From the NCBI RefSeq assembly GCF_963676685.1, contig NC_092346.1, positions 94,663,917 through 94,727,916 on the forward strand: 64,000 nt of DNA, read 5' to 3'. The position numbers and the translations under genes are program-made. Source of the stretch: Mytilus edulis (Eukaryota; Mollusca; Bivalvia; Mytilida; Mytilidae). Positions within the stretch are counted from its first letter, which is position 1, and every line of letters starts with the position of its first letter. Under the pieces are notes generated by a model. That model ran no database searches. It was not told the origin of the DNA and was given only the letters and a program-made list of their open reading frames with translations. Shown here in pieces: positions 20,815 to 32,010 of this stretch.

Positions 20815-21700
20815 AAAGATAATTCCTACCACTCTCTGAACTAATCTGACCGTGGTTAAGATTCTTCTGTTAGACATAGTGTGCCTGCAAAAGTTGAGTT
20901 TTTTTGTATCAAACAGGTCGTATCCCCCTTACCCTATTCTCCAATACTCATGAGGGTCTAGGATATATATTTTACGATGCATAGAATAGACAATATCTAA
21001 TCTCTATTCAGTCCTACATAGGAAAAATTTCAACATATGTTTTTCATATGTTTGAAAATATATGTTTAGGCCCGACATGAACACATATGTTTTCGAACAT
21101 ATGAAAAACATACGGAAAACATGAAAAACATATGTTGCAGTTTTTCATGTGTATGACCCAGGTGGTTAATGTCTAAGTTTTACAATCCAAAAACAATACT
21201 CGATGACGTGGACTGCACATTAAAGACCCAGACAACCTCTACATCTGGTACTAAGGCCCAGGTAATGGTACGGGTTTTTTTGCGGTTAATAGTGTAATCA
21301 TTTTCCCCCGAGACAATTCCGACCTCACATATACTTCTCCTAATTCTTCTATCTTGGAATTCTGCGATAGGCGCAATATTTGGGATAGTAGTACAATATA
21401 CTTACAGTAGACATAAACAAACATTTCAAAGGATTCTATTCTTTTTAAATCCCTGGTATTGTAGTATAAGCAATTAAAAACTGTACATATAATTAACAAT
21501 AACGTTAACCTGCGAATGATTTCGTCATTTTAACTGCAAGTTGAATATGTAGTTTGGCAAACATGAAAATTGTAGTATCAACGGCCCTTGTGCTTGTAAG
21601 TTGGCTTGTTGGATTTATATTTTATTGGTTGGCTGTCATAAATGAATATTGGCATACTGAATCTAGTGATAACAATTTGTCGCAAATGTAAGTAATGCTC
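20815..21700 (+). repeat. Segmental duplication, copy A
   Basis: Aligns with 24030-24840: AATCTGACCG, GCAAAAGTTGAGTTTT, TCTAGGATATAT, GCATAGAATAGACAAT, GCGATAGGCGCAATATTTGGGA, CGTTAACCTGCGAAT and the short ORF beginning ATGAAAATTGTA. Copy A carries an extra palindromic block at 21030-21150 built from CATATGTTTTTCATATG motifs. Confidence 0.7.
21563..21687 (+). CDS. Short membrane-segment exon or microprotein, copy A
   Basis: 41 codons and two bases from ATG 21563 to a GTAAGT donor at 21688; read through, the frame stops one codon later. Encodes one hydrophobic helix (LVLVSWLVGFIFYWLAVINE) with a polar C-terminus, and reads as a signal anchor or first membrane helix. The copy at 24708 keeps frame and most residues. 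No family is assigned. It could be the first exon of a multi-pass membrane gene whose later exons I cannot locate. Confidence 0.45.
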
Positions 21701-21884
21701 TGAATATTAACTATATTTTCAATTCTAATGCAACAACGTTTGTAACGTTCATTTTGATTGGATAACGTCACTTATTTATATCGCATCAATTGACAATTGA
21801 TGCTATGGGACGTACGCGCAAGCGCAGACGGCAAATGACAGATTTTAAATACATGTTTTGACGTTGTTTTCTGTCAGTTTTATT

Positions 21885-22012
21885 AGAATGGAGTATTTGA
21901 AGCTCCGACGGCATCAATTGGGGATTTGATTGTCGCAAAACCCTAATTGATACCGTCGGAGCTTAAAATACAATACAGTTACCGTCGGAGCTTAACATAC
22001 AATACAGTTATC
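21885..22012. repeat. Inverted and tandem repeat around GCTCCGACGG
   Basis: AAGCTCCGACGGCATCAATT (about 21899) is answered by AATTGATACCGTCGGAGCTT (about 21945), then a second CCGTCGGAGCTT block with a repeated AATACAATACAGTTA tail. Confidence 0.6.
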
Positions 22013-22084
22013 TCCTAATCAACACGACCGCTGAGAATAAACTAAGAAAATATAGGTTTAATGCATGTACTTGTTTTACATATA

Positions 22085-23180
22085 TGTAACGCTCAAATCT
22101 ATGACGGGTCCGAAATCTTTGTCAGTTTCCTAATCTATGGTAAATATGAAGTCATGCCATTCCAAATCTATGTCATATTTTTTGAAACCCTAATCTATGG
22201 CGAGTTTTGTAATTTTCTAATCTATGGACGATTTTTGTTGTTTCCAAATCTATGGAAGATTTTGTGCAAACGTAGAACAAGACAGTACACATGTTTATTA
22301 TCATTGACTTGTCTTAAATAAGTTAAATTGTACGACAATCGAAGCATGTCTATAAACATTTGTGAAATAAAATGTTATAATGTTCAACCAAATCGTGATG
22401 CCAACCATTAAAAAAGTATAGAAGTGATATACTACTAGTATAGTACAGAAATCAGGACTAAAATGATATTCCCCGGAAAAATAAGCACTTCCTAATCTGT
22501 ACATGGTTCCTTTTAATCCGTAAATTAAAACAACTAGAACAAATTGAAGTTCCTTTACAAGTAAAAGCAGTTTTTTTTTGTAAAAAAACAAAATTTAAAA
22601 CTTTAAACAGTTTGACTTTTCACATAATATTTATTTCAGCGTTAATCAACCTTTTTTAACTGGTGACGATTTAAGTCAAGGTGGTATCTTGTATTTCATC
22701 TTCTAACTTTAAATACTTTTCCAGCCGTAGACGCTAAAATATTAATATAAATCCATTCCCAAAATATTCACTACTAAGACAGCTGTGCCTTTCTTCATCG
22801 CGAAATTCGGACGGTACATCACATAAGTATTGCCCCTTCTATGGATAAAAGAAAACATCTTCATTTAAACCGTCGGCAAATTGTTATAGAGGACAAACGG
22901 AAAGTGTTTTCCTGATTATTTTAAACACTGGACTTCAGGAATGTTTGGAGTGTCAACAACTTTTCTGAATACGGCGACGACTTATATGGCGTTATTTCTA
23001 TTGTGACGTTATATTCTACTCTTTTTCCCGGAAAATTACGTAATTCTAAAATCTGCCATAGATTTGGAGAAAACACAAATCTGCTTTAGATTTGATTTGT
23101 TTGACGTTTGTAACGTCATATTTACCATAGATTAGGAATCTGCCATAGATTTGGAACCCACCATAGATTTGAGTCCTACA
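22085..23180. mobile_element. TIR element with reiterated CTAATCTATGG motif, TA flanks
   Basis: TIRs of about 80 bp: the left end TGTAACGCTCAAATCTATG matches the complement of the right end (TGTAGGACTCAAATCTATGG). Both arms repeat CNAATCTATGG at short spacing. TA lies on both sides. Comparison with the paralogous segment at 28250 shows it interrupts the duplicated unit, so it is a later insertion. No transposase seen. Confidence 0.65.
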
Positions 23181-23189
23181 TAATTATAT

Positions 23190-23560
23190 ATATTTACTTT
23201 ATTTCATTCTGATCGAAGATTTTGCAACATAAAGTATTTATATATGAATCTAGACATTAGTGGGGTTGTATGGTTAAAATGTCAAATAGTAATTAGAGTA
23301 ATTGAATCAGTTGAATGTCATTTCATAATATTTCTGAAGCAAAGTTATCTATTATAAATCACGCTGCACATTCGATGAACATGTGTAATACAAGTTTTTG
23401 GAAATACGTACTGTTATCATTATCCAGATCATACTCCGTATCACCAGATAAAAGTGTTGCTTTGAAAGTGGTTGGCAGTAGATTGTCTTGATAAACATTG
23501 AACAAAATCGGATTTATACTTATTAAGTCCTTCCAAAGCTTCACTCTTATCTTCAATAGT
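23190..23560 (+). repeat. Segmental duplication, copy A continued
   Basis: Aligns closely with 28255-28605 (TACTTTATTTCATTCT, TGTCAAATAGTAATTAGAGT, GTCCTTCCAAAGCTTCACTC); the 3' half also aligns with 27880-27980. Confidence 0.7.
23359..23556 (-). pseudogene. Unidentified coding remnant, copy A
   Basis: 65 codons open on the minus strand (KLWKDLISINPILFNVYQDN near its start), ending TGA. The copy at 28404-28600 has mostly conservative changes over the first 25 residues and then a frameshift; a third partial copy lies at 27880-27980. No family recognised. The substitution pattern hints at former coding use. Confidence 0.35.
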
Positions 23561-23577
23561 TATCAAAGGTACCAGTA

Positions 23578-23760
23578 ATATAATTAGATACGCCAGACGC
23601 GCGTTTGGTCTACATAAGACTCATCAGTGACGCTCAGATAAAAAAAGTTATAAAGCCAAACAAGTACAAAGTTGATGAGCATTGAAGACCCAAATTCAAA
23701 AAAGTTGTGCCACAAACGGCTAAGGTAATATATCCCTGGGATAAGTGTATAGTTTTGCAG
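23578..23760 (+). repeat. Dispersed bivalve repeat (AGACTCATCAGTGACGCTC family), second copy
   Basis: Same order of blocks as 8556-8800: ATACGCCAGACGCGCGTTTG, AGACTCATCAGTGACGCTC, GATGAGCATTGA, GCTAAGGTAATATATCCCTG. Confidence 0.7.
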
Positions 23761-24029
23761 AAGATATACGTGAATTCTGTTGCTTTTGATTTTTTCAAAC
23801 AATAGTTGAGCCTGATAGTTACAATTGTAAACAAAACGTACACTAAAACAGAAATTGACACATCAAAGAACATGCTATGTCGTGAATGTTTTAATAGCCA
23901 GATTTTCTTCTGTCTACCTCTTTAAAATGTAATTTGCCTAAAATGTAATAAACTGGACATTGCTTTCTGTCTCTAGATTGCTCAAATAAAAATCATTAAA
24001 AAAATATATAGCAAAATAAATAAAAAGCA

Positions 24030-24840
24030 CTCTCTCAAGTAATCTGACCGAGTTTGAGATTCTCTTCGCATAGTGTGTCGGCAAAAGTTGAGTTTTACTG
24101 TATCAAATACCCCTTTCTCTAATACTCACGAGGTCTAGGATATATTGTTTGATGCATAGAATAGACAATGTCCATACTTTATTTAGTAATATGATCCTGG
24201 TTGTAAATGTCTTAGTTTTACAACCCAAAAACAATACTCAATTTGGTCTGCAAATTAAAGACACAGCCAACCTCTACCTCTGGTACTACGGCCCATGTAA
24301 TAGTACGGTGCATAGTATAGAACAAACAAAAATTAGACAAAAAATCCACTGTATGAGTGAAATGCTTACCGGGTAATAATGTAATCAGTTTTCCGAGACA
24401 ATTCCGACGTAACAAAAATTTCTCTAAATTCTTCTTTCTCGAAATTCTGCGATAGGCGCAATATTTGGGAAAGAAGAACAACACACTTACAAAAGACATA
24501 AAAAAATCAAAGGACTCTACCATCTCATTTGTATACAGTTATGTCCCTGAAAATCATAAGTATATGCAAATCCCCCGAGATAGGGGTATTTTTAAATACC
24601 TATTATTGTAGTATAAGCTATTAGAATTGTTCATGTAATAAACCTTAACGTTAACCTGCGAATCATTTTGTCATTTAAACTGCACTGTACATGTAGTTCG
24701 GGAAAAAATGAAAATTGTATCAAAAGACCTTGTGCTTGTAAGTGGGCTAGTTGGCGTTATATTTTATTGGTTGGCTTTCATAAATGAATATTGGCATACT
24801 AAATCAAATGATAACAATTTTTCGCAATGTAAGTAATGAT
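24030..24840 (+). repeat. Segmental duplication, copy B
   Basis: Paralogous to 20815-21700 with indels. It lacks the CATATG palindrome cluster of copy A. Confidence 0.7.
24708..24828 (+). CDS. Short membrane-segment exon or microprotein, copy B
   Basis: 40 codons and one base to a GTAAGT donor (24829). Core LVGVIFYWLAFINEYWHT matches copy A. A 1-nt difference just before the donor changes the exon phase relative to copy A, so at least one copy is likely non-functional as a spliced exon. Confidence 0.4.
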
Positions 24841-25234
24841 TTAATCGTGTTTGTGACTTAAGAAACAAAAGGGTTGATCGGTTTTACATTATAATGTTAT
24901 AATATTATTGATAATAATACAATGATGATACTATTGAAAATATTGGTTTATTCCTTGAATGCCAACATCCTTTGATCTACCGACAATTTACCTATAAAAT
25001 TATTTGGCATTCCAGGAATAGGTGCAAATAGTTACCACAACAAAAGTGCATGCTTATCAAAACAATCATACTAATTAAACAGAAAGGTAAATTACAGGTA
25101 GCTAAATCTAATAGATATTTGTCAAGCTGTTGAAAGTATTTTTTTGCTGTTACTGCTTGAACAATATGGATTGTCTTAAAATGAACTTTGAAATGTGTTG
25201 CATCACAAAGTCATACGTGCATATTGTCAGGAAT
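24841..25234. other. Gene-free stretch
   Basis: AT-rich, nothing identified. Confidence 0.3.
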
Positions 25235-25890
25235 TACTGGTAGTAACGCAAAGCCGAATGGATACATAGCTCCATCAACAAAGCTTTGTAGGGAGTACAA
25301 CTGGTAAAACGGTGCCATCAATATAAAGAGTAGAAGCTGCTGTAAATTGGCTCACGTTGAAGTGGGTGCTGAATATCAGGATACGGTCTTGGTCTCCATC
25401 ATCAATGAGCAGAAAGTTATCACCAGTTGTCGTCTAATTCATTTGCCTTCTAAGTTAATCTCCTGTATTGAAATTAGCAGTTGAGTTATCGTCTGACTGT
25501 GCTGGGTATAGTGTGATGTCTTGCAGGTTGTAAAGGTGGGCATACTCTGGACTAGTCTTTCGGAGTCGTTGTTCTAGTCTCTGTTGCGTAGTTTGACTAA
25601 TTCGTCTGCATAGATTGTTGGTACTGGAGTGCTTTCAACAAGACATCTTTGTTTCGTTATTTTGAGTACTTGATCAACGTTGAGTTGAACTGGATCTGAC
25701 AGATGATTATGTTGATCTCTGGTATTCTATTGAGTATGTTGATGGTAGCTGTGCAGTCAGACTTTACACATCTCCAGTGGCATCTGTCCCCCGTTTAGTC
25801 TTTACTCTGTATATATACTTGTAGTTATTGTAAACCAAGTTTTCTTTGCCAAGACGATTCTTAAACTGTGCATTGATACAACTTGCCTAT
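25235..25890 (-). pseudogene. FLYWCH zinc finger / MULE transposase relic
   Basis: Minus-strand frames, joined only by tracking frameshifts, give a FLYWCH finger: L-V-Y-N-N-Y-K-Y near 25835, W-R-C-V-K-S-D-C near 25780, then H-N-H-L-S-D. About 400 bp further on is the MULE transposase signature F-Y-Q-L-Y-S-L-Q-S-F-V-D-G-A-M-Y-P near 25290. Stops and frame changes interrupt it. FLYWCH plus MULE is the known architecture of Mutator-like transposases and derived animal genes. Confidence 0.6.
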
Positions 25891-27189
25891 CCTCGGCTTA
25901 AATGTGCACATTATTGGCTTTTTAGTTTAAAATAATTGTATCGAGTAAAATTTCTTTAGTATTTCTTATGTTTTATGATAATAAATACATTTCCATTCCC
26001 AAAATAACTATAATTGTTTTATTTTAAAAGTAATAAACATGTTTTAACTTGTTGATTTCTTTAAAATTCATAATAATTTTAACCCTAGATTTTACTATTG
26101 AAACTTTCAAATGTTGCAATTTTATCAGGTTACTAATTATTTTGAACGGTTAAATACTTATAAAAATAGTTAAACAGTTAAAAAAAAAAACCTATTGTTA
26201 TTATAAAAACATCTATTGAAATATTTTTGTTGGCATTCAAGGAATAGGTTCCAAATAAAATGTTGGCATTCGCGAAAGACAACGAAAATATTAATATTAT
26301 TAGTATTATTATCTTCATTATCCTCATCATTATCATTTTTACAAATGTAACTTATCATATTAATATTTTATTTTCATTATCGTTCAAAATAATATATATG
26401 TGAGAGTTGATATCCATGAACTGGACTACAAATAATGCAGCAGCATTTATTTGCCCGATTTCAGTGGCGCTATGTTGAATTTTGGAAGATATTTCAAACA
26501 ATTTTTACTTCTTTTCCTAGGACGGAAATCGCTAGGAATTTTCTCTTATTTTTAACACAAGAAGAATCAAAATAAATACCCAGAAGAGAATAACAATATG
26601 TTTTTCCTTCGAAGAAAGCATACACACACACACACATCTTTATTTTTTTGTAGCTGTACAAAAGATACACAACCTCATACGATCCTCTCAAAGTTTCTTC
26701 CGTTTAAGCAAAAAGCATAACAAATCCCGATAAAATTTTAGAGAAAAATTAAACTGAAACACGTGATATCTTATATGCCGTCAATACATTAAAATTTGCA
26801 GATGATGATTAGTGCTCAAAGTTGAGTGCATTGAACGAAATGCAAGTTTTGATATTTTATCGGATGAACAAACATGTGTGTACTTATTTCTAATAAATAG
26901 TGATATGCCAAGACCTGCTTCAATACTTCAAGTATAGTTACCTTTTTATATTATCTTAATTCTATTTAAAATATTTTATTATTTCATGACATGCTATGTA
27001 ATTATATATTCATGTGTATATGCGTTTTTATAGTACTAGTAAATACAAAGTCCGGTGATAAGTATAATTCGGTAGGTCACATTCTTCGAAGATGAGACGG
27101 GATTGTATTTATAATTCAAACATATATTACATAACGGTCAAACAAGTCTTAATGGCGACCTTAAAATTTATGAAGGGATGATTTCAACT
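25891..27189. other. Gene-free AT-rich stretch
   Basis: No exon recognised. 26285-26340 is a short ATT/ATC-rich low-complexity run; 26620-26636 is a short CA run. Confidence 0.3.
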
Positions 27190-27520
27190 TCACAGCTTAG
27201 AACTCTTTGTTCAAATCCTTCTTTGTGAGCAGCAACCCTCTTTCGAGGACATCATGTTCGGTAATGCAAACCCTAGAATATCAACTGGGATGGGAGGTAT
27301 ATACTCCGCATATGCAGGAGCTGCTGGAATATAGCTACATAGAAATGGAAAGTTATACATGTTCTATATTGGAAAGCTGAAGTTATATATTTTGTCTTCA
27401 AGTTTGTTTTCATCCGATACTCATTGTCAATTACTAGATTTAAGTCAATATATGTGGCAGACTTAACTGTGTATGATGTATTCTTTATCTCAGCGTCCAA
27501 TGACTTTAATCGTTGCAAAC
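27190..27520 (-). pseudogene. LINE-type reverse transcriptase C-terminal relic
   Basis: Frame 27273-27518 encodes Y-I-D-L-N-L-V-I-D-N-E-Y-R-M-K-T, and a shifted frame continues F-P-F-L-C-S-Y-I-P-A-A-P-A-Y. This order (DLxLxID, FPFxxSNIPxxPAY) is typical of the region after the catalytic palm in a LINE RT group common in marine invertebrates. At least one frameshift; not functional. Confidence 0.6.
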
Positions 27521-27879
27521 GAGCTGCATAAGAATTGGGTAATGGTTTTCAATAAATATAATTGATTACTCATAAGAAATCAATGTGACACTGATCAGCT
27601 ATTCATATAAAGCACCTGGACTTTTTAATGACATGTTAGCAGACAAAATCATAATTCATTTTACAAACTTTGATTGACAAACTGCCAACAAGGTAGACTT
27701 GAAACATTGTTATACAAGTGGCTATATAAAGACATAAATAATTCAATATATTACTTGTATTCTTCTCTTACGTAAATATCACGATAAGTAAGCGTACATG
27801 CCCATGCAAGCGACGTGTATCCATAATAATCATGATAGGAGATACAATATACGTTTATAAGATACGATTTGAGTCACTG

Positions 27880-27980
27880 TTATAAATAACGCTGCACGTT
27901 CGATGAACAACTGTACTACAAGTTTAAAAACATAAATATTGAACATTATCATTATCAAGATCATATAACAAGTAGAAAAA
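27880..27980 (+). repeat. Partial third copy of the duplicated segment
   Basis: ACGCTGCACGTTCGATGAAC and the following CATTATCATTATCAAGATCATA match 23360-23440 and 28412-28490. Confidence 0.55.
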
Positions 27981-28189
27981 AAAAGAAAAAAAAATTTCAG
28001 AAATGATTTAGATTTTTGAAAACGTCACATGAAGTGTTGAAAATGATTGTTTTTGTCTTAATTAAATGTGTTTTATAATCAATCTGGCTCAAAGTACAAC
28101 TATAACCTTATTTTATCAACTGTTGTCCATGGACCGTTAAAATTGTCAACAAGTTCATTCGAAACTGAAAATTCTCCGAATAACTATCT

Positions 28190-28610
28190 GTTCAATCAAC
28201 ACGACCGCTGCGAATAAACTATGAAAACTATAAAGGTTCAATACATGTATTATATATATATACTTTATTTCATTCTCATCGAAGATTTTGAACATACAGT
28301 ATTTATATATGAATGAAGTATATGATTAAAATGTCAAATAGTAATTAGAGTAATTAAATCAGTTGAATGTCATTTCATAATATTTCTGAAGCAAAATTAT
28401 CTTTTAAAAATCACGCTGCACATTCGATGAACATATGGAATACAAGTTTTTGAGAAATAAATACTGTTATCATTATCCACAGCATATTCCGTATCACAAA
28501 ACAAGTGTTTGTGTGAAAGTCGTTGGCTGTAGATCGTCTTGATAAACACTGAACACAATCGGATTAATTCGTATTAAGTCCTTCCAAAGCTTCACTCTTA
28601 AGTCTGATAA
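28190..28610 (+). repeat. Segmental duplication, copy B continued
   Basis: Aligns with 22015-22080 plus 23190-23560 of copy A; the TIR element present in copy A is absent here. The coding-like minus frame of copy A is frameshifted in this copy. Confidence 0.65.
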
Positions 28611-29204
28611 ACGATCGCACATACACATGCCATTGTCACATACTCGGTGTAGTGACTATTGGTATTATACCAGAGTTTACCCCTTTGATATTGGAAGATG
28701 CACCGTTCCTTGGATATTTATTCTGAACTTGTTATTTTGGCCTATGTAACCTAATAGCAATGTGTGGGACGTGTTATTGTCTTTGCAAATTCGTTAGATG
28801 TCCAGCAGCAACGAGTGCATATATGTGCACTATCAAAACCTTTGGTGTATTCTACCTATGCACTGCTTTTCCAGTGCAATATCTTGCCTGTTCTAACTTT
28901 GCACCGTTTAACCAGTGAATTGTCTGGTTTATGCTTCACTTGTGCACTATTATCGCACAGTTACCTATGCACCTCTTAAGGAAGGTACGACACCGTATAT
29001 ATATATATATATATTTTTTATTGTTTGTGCTGTATTTAGACCCCTCTACAACGAAATTTGTTTTACATGCACACGTATAAAAAATGCGGTTTTTATCCAA
29101 CGCAATCATAGGTTTGAACGTAGTTTTCAATTTAGACATATATATATGTACTTATTCAGGTACGTAGATCGATTCTTATTCAGAATCTATTTACTTTATT
29201 ACAA
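28611..29204. other. Gene-free stretch with a (TA)n microsatellite
   Basis: 28995-29015 is a TA run. 28800-28980 has several GTGCA-containing motifs but no gene. Confidence 0.35.
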
Positions 29205-29420
29205 AAAAGTAAAATCACAAAAAACACTCCGAGGAAAACTCAAAACGCAAAGTCCCTAATCAATAGCAAAATCAAAAGATAAAACACATCAAACAAATGA
29301 CAACAACTGTCATATTCATGACTTGGTACCAGCATTGTCTTATGTAGAAAATGGCAGATTGACCCTGGTTTTATAGCGCTAAACCTCTCACTTGTATGAC
29401 AGTCGCATCAAATTCCATGA
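29205..29420 (+). repeat. CTTGGTACAG-family repeat, third copy
   Basis: Includes ACTCCGAGGAAAACTCAAAA, GACTTGGTACCAGCATT and TATAGCGCTAAACCTCTCAC; parallel to 18655-18870. Confidence 0.65.
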
Positions 29421-29829
29421 TATTGACAACAATGCTTGAACCAAACAGCCTCAGTTTTATTGTTTATATTCACCCCACATATACCAAGTTTTAGATTATT
29501 TTATTAACATACAAGAAATTTCTTGGTATTTCTAAACGGAAGATTTAATAGACAGAAGAAGAAGTATAATTAACAACCAAATTGTTTTATTTACCTGTGT
29601 ATTATATGAAGTAATTTTTTTCAAATTTGATGTTTTTCTAAAATTGTTACATTTCACAGCAGTTTTTTACTTTTACTTTAATAATCCATCCCTTATTTTT
29701 GTTAACTCTGTACTAACATTGTATTACAGATCAAATGTAATTGTTCATTGTGTGTTTATTTGTGTCACTTCGTTTGTTGATTGAGTTAAGTCATTCCAAT
29801 TGATAAAGTGTGTCTATTTATGTTGTGAT
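29421..29829. other. Gene-free AT-rich stretch
   Basis: Nothing identified. Confidence 0.3.
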
Positions 29830-30190
29830 GTTATACTACTGTTTCAAAAAAGGGAGAAGGTTTGGTACCATTAAAACGTTCAATCCCGCTGCAATTGTTT
29901 GCACCTGGGCTAAGTCAGGAATCTGATGTTCAGTGGTTGTCGTTTGTTTTTGTGGTTCATAAGTATTTCTCGTTTCTCGTTTTTTATATAGATTAGACCG
30001 TTGGTTTTCCCGTTTGAATGGTACTACACTAGTAATTTGTGGGGCCCTTTAAAGCTTGCTGTTCGGTGAGATCCTAGGCTCCGTGTTGAAGACCGTACCT
30101 TGACCTATAATGGTTTACTTTTATAAAATTGTGACTGGAATGGAAAGTTATCTCATTGCCACTCATACAACATCTTCCTATATCTAATTA
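29830..30190 (+). repeat. Dispersed repeat 3' end (mussel-type)
   Basis: Contains GTTTTCCCGTTTGAATGG, AAAGCTTGCTGTTCGGTGAG, CTCCGTGTTGAAGACCGTAC and the end GCCACTCATACAACATCTTC, a block order I associate with a very abundant Mytilus repeat. Single copy in this window. Confidence 0.5.
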
Positions 30191-30544
30191 ATATGTAACA
30201 TTGTCAAAATAGGGGTACAGCATTCATAGCCATGTTACAATCTCAATCAGAACAAAAACAAACAAATATTTAACAAAGATGCACAAAAAACATATATTGA
30301 ATTTAACAACCACGTTCATTGCTTACTTATTTTTTGTATTTTATTTCAGTATGTTAAAATCAACCCATAAAGGATTGAAATATTTTAAGTCCTGTTACTG
30401 AATGACTAGATTAACATCAACTCTGGTGTAGAATCACGCTTTTCACGTCAGAATGTAAACGTCACACAGGTAGAGATATAAACTAATTCAAAGTATGCAA
30501 AAATCATAATCAAAACATTAACATAATAACGTCATATGTATCAA

Positions 30545-30665
30545 AGAAACACAAAAAGTCACGGGGACAAAGCACAACACCAAAAATGAAAGATAATACA
30601 ACCAACACATTGACGGGATGCATAAGTACCGAGCCAAGTCAAATCACCAAAAACAAACCAAACGG
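30545..30665 (+). repeat. Probable dispersed repeat fragment
   Basis: AAAGTCACGGGGACAAAGCA and GGGATGCATAAGTACCGAG resemble a common mussel repeat; only one copy here, so this rests on recollection. Confidence 0.35.
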
Positions 30666-30790
30666 TAAAAGTTATAATATTAAGACAAATAAAAGAGTTA
30701 TCGTTATTAAGATTATATACAACATAAGTACGCAGAATATATACACAAGAACCATCATGTTTTATTTTTGAAGTTGATACGGAATATTTA

Positions 30791-31060
30791 TTAACAAGGT
30801 CTTGGTACCTTCCGATATACATTTTTTAGAAAACGGACGAGACGTTCTTCGACATACCCCTGGTTTATCAACTTTCTGCTCAGACACTGGTGACGTTTTA
30901 CAAAGTCTGAAAAGGAGTTGCAAACTCTTGAATACCGAATTAGTTGGGAAATGTATATCCCATATGCAGGTGAAGTTGGTATATTGCTACTAAGGTGGGG
31001 GAATTTGATAATTGTCTCGTTTTTCATAGATTCTGGTACTGAGATGACTGTGTATGTCAT
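30791..31060 (-). pseudogene. LINE-type reverse transcriptase C-terminal fragment
   Basis: 89 codons: F-P-H-L-S-S-N-I-P-T-S-P-A-Y-G-I-Y-I-S-Q-L-I-R-Y, then C-L-S-R-K-L-I-N-Q-G-Y and L-K-N-V-Y-R-K. Same RT group and strand as 27190-27520, but preserving the next C-terminal segment. Upstream RT sequence is not recognisable, so this is a truncated copy. Confidence 0.7.
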
Positions 31061-31837
31061 ATTCGGGGTAAAGGTATAAAATTAGGTAGAGAAAGCTGTG
31101 TCTGTTGTTTCTTTAATTTCTAGTTCTAGGGATATATCAAATGAACCCAATCAGAAAAGTTTAAGTTCTGATTGTTTATGGAAAGAACATCTTCGATACT
31201 CTGAAAGTGAAATGGAACAATCTGGCTTCTTCGATCTTCTTGTTTTTGACAAGTGTCTGCAGGAACTCCGATTCAAAGGACTATAAGAAGTCGGCAAGGA
31301 AAAGCGCACAGTTTGTTCCCAAAGTATTATATATTATTAATTTTTTGTTCTTTTATACGTCTTGACTATTCCTTGAAATATAGCTTTTTTTTGACAGCGC
31401 ATCAGGTTAAATACTAAGTAATTTACCATACCGTTAACTCTGGACGATACCAAATATCGTATGCCTGTGAGTGTTTGCTGAATATCTAAACCCCTTATTG
31501 CTAAACGTTTGAATGACGGCCCTTATTTGCACAATTTGTTAATTTTTTTTCAATATTAGCCGTAATAGCGAAGATGTTTTGATGTCCCATACAAATTGTG
31601 AAATTGCAAAGAAATAATCGGCTATCGTACCTATATGTACAGCTTTAGTCCATGGTATCCGCCTTTGATCAGTAAGATGGTGCGTTATACTGTCCGATAA
31701 GGCAAACGAATATCTACTGTCCTTATGGATTGAAACGTTTAACGTTTCTTGGATGTTTGAAAAATTGTTGTTATTTCAAATGTTAATAATTATGCGATCA
31801 AATGCGGATTTGTGTCCTCCTTGGTAAGACTGAAATG
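31061..31837. other. Gene-free stretch
   Basis: No domain or splice-supported exon seen. Confidence 0.3.
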
Positions 31838-32010
31838 TACAAATAAAGGCAACAGTAGTATACCGCTGTTCGAAATTCATAAATCGTTTGAGAAAAAAAC
31901 CAAATCCGGGATCCAAACTTGAACTGAGGGAAACGCATCAAATATAAGAGGAGAACTATGACACAACAGAAACACATTAAAATGCAACACACACAGAAAC
32001 GAACTATAAC
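31838..32010 (+). repeat. AAATAAAGGCAACAGTAGTA-family repeat, second copy
   Basis: Parallel to 20370-20500 and longer at the 3' end (GAACTATAACATAACAAAC). Confidence 0.65.

Noticed and set aside
22640-22706. Possible second exon for the 21563 membrane-segment frame (PFLTGDDLSQGG)
   Set aside because: A TTTCAG acceptor and matching phase exist, but it lies inside a later TIR insertion and ends in a stop after 22 codons; the DRAM-like look is weak.
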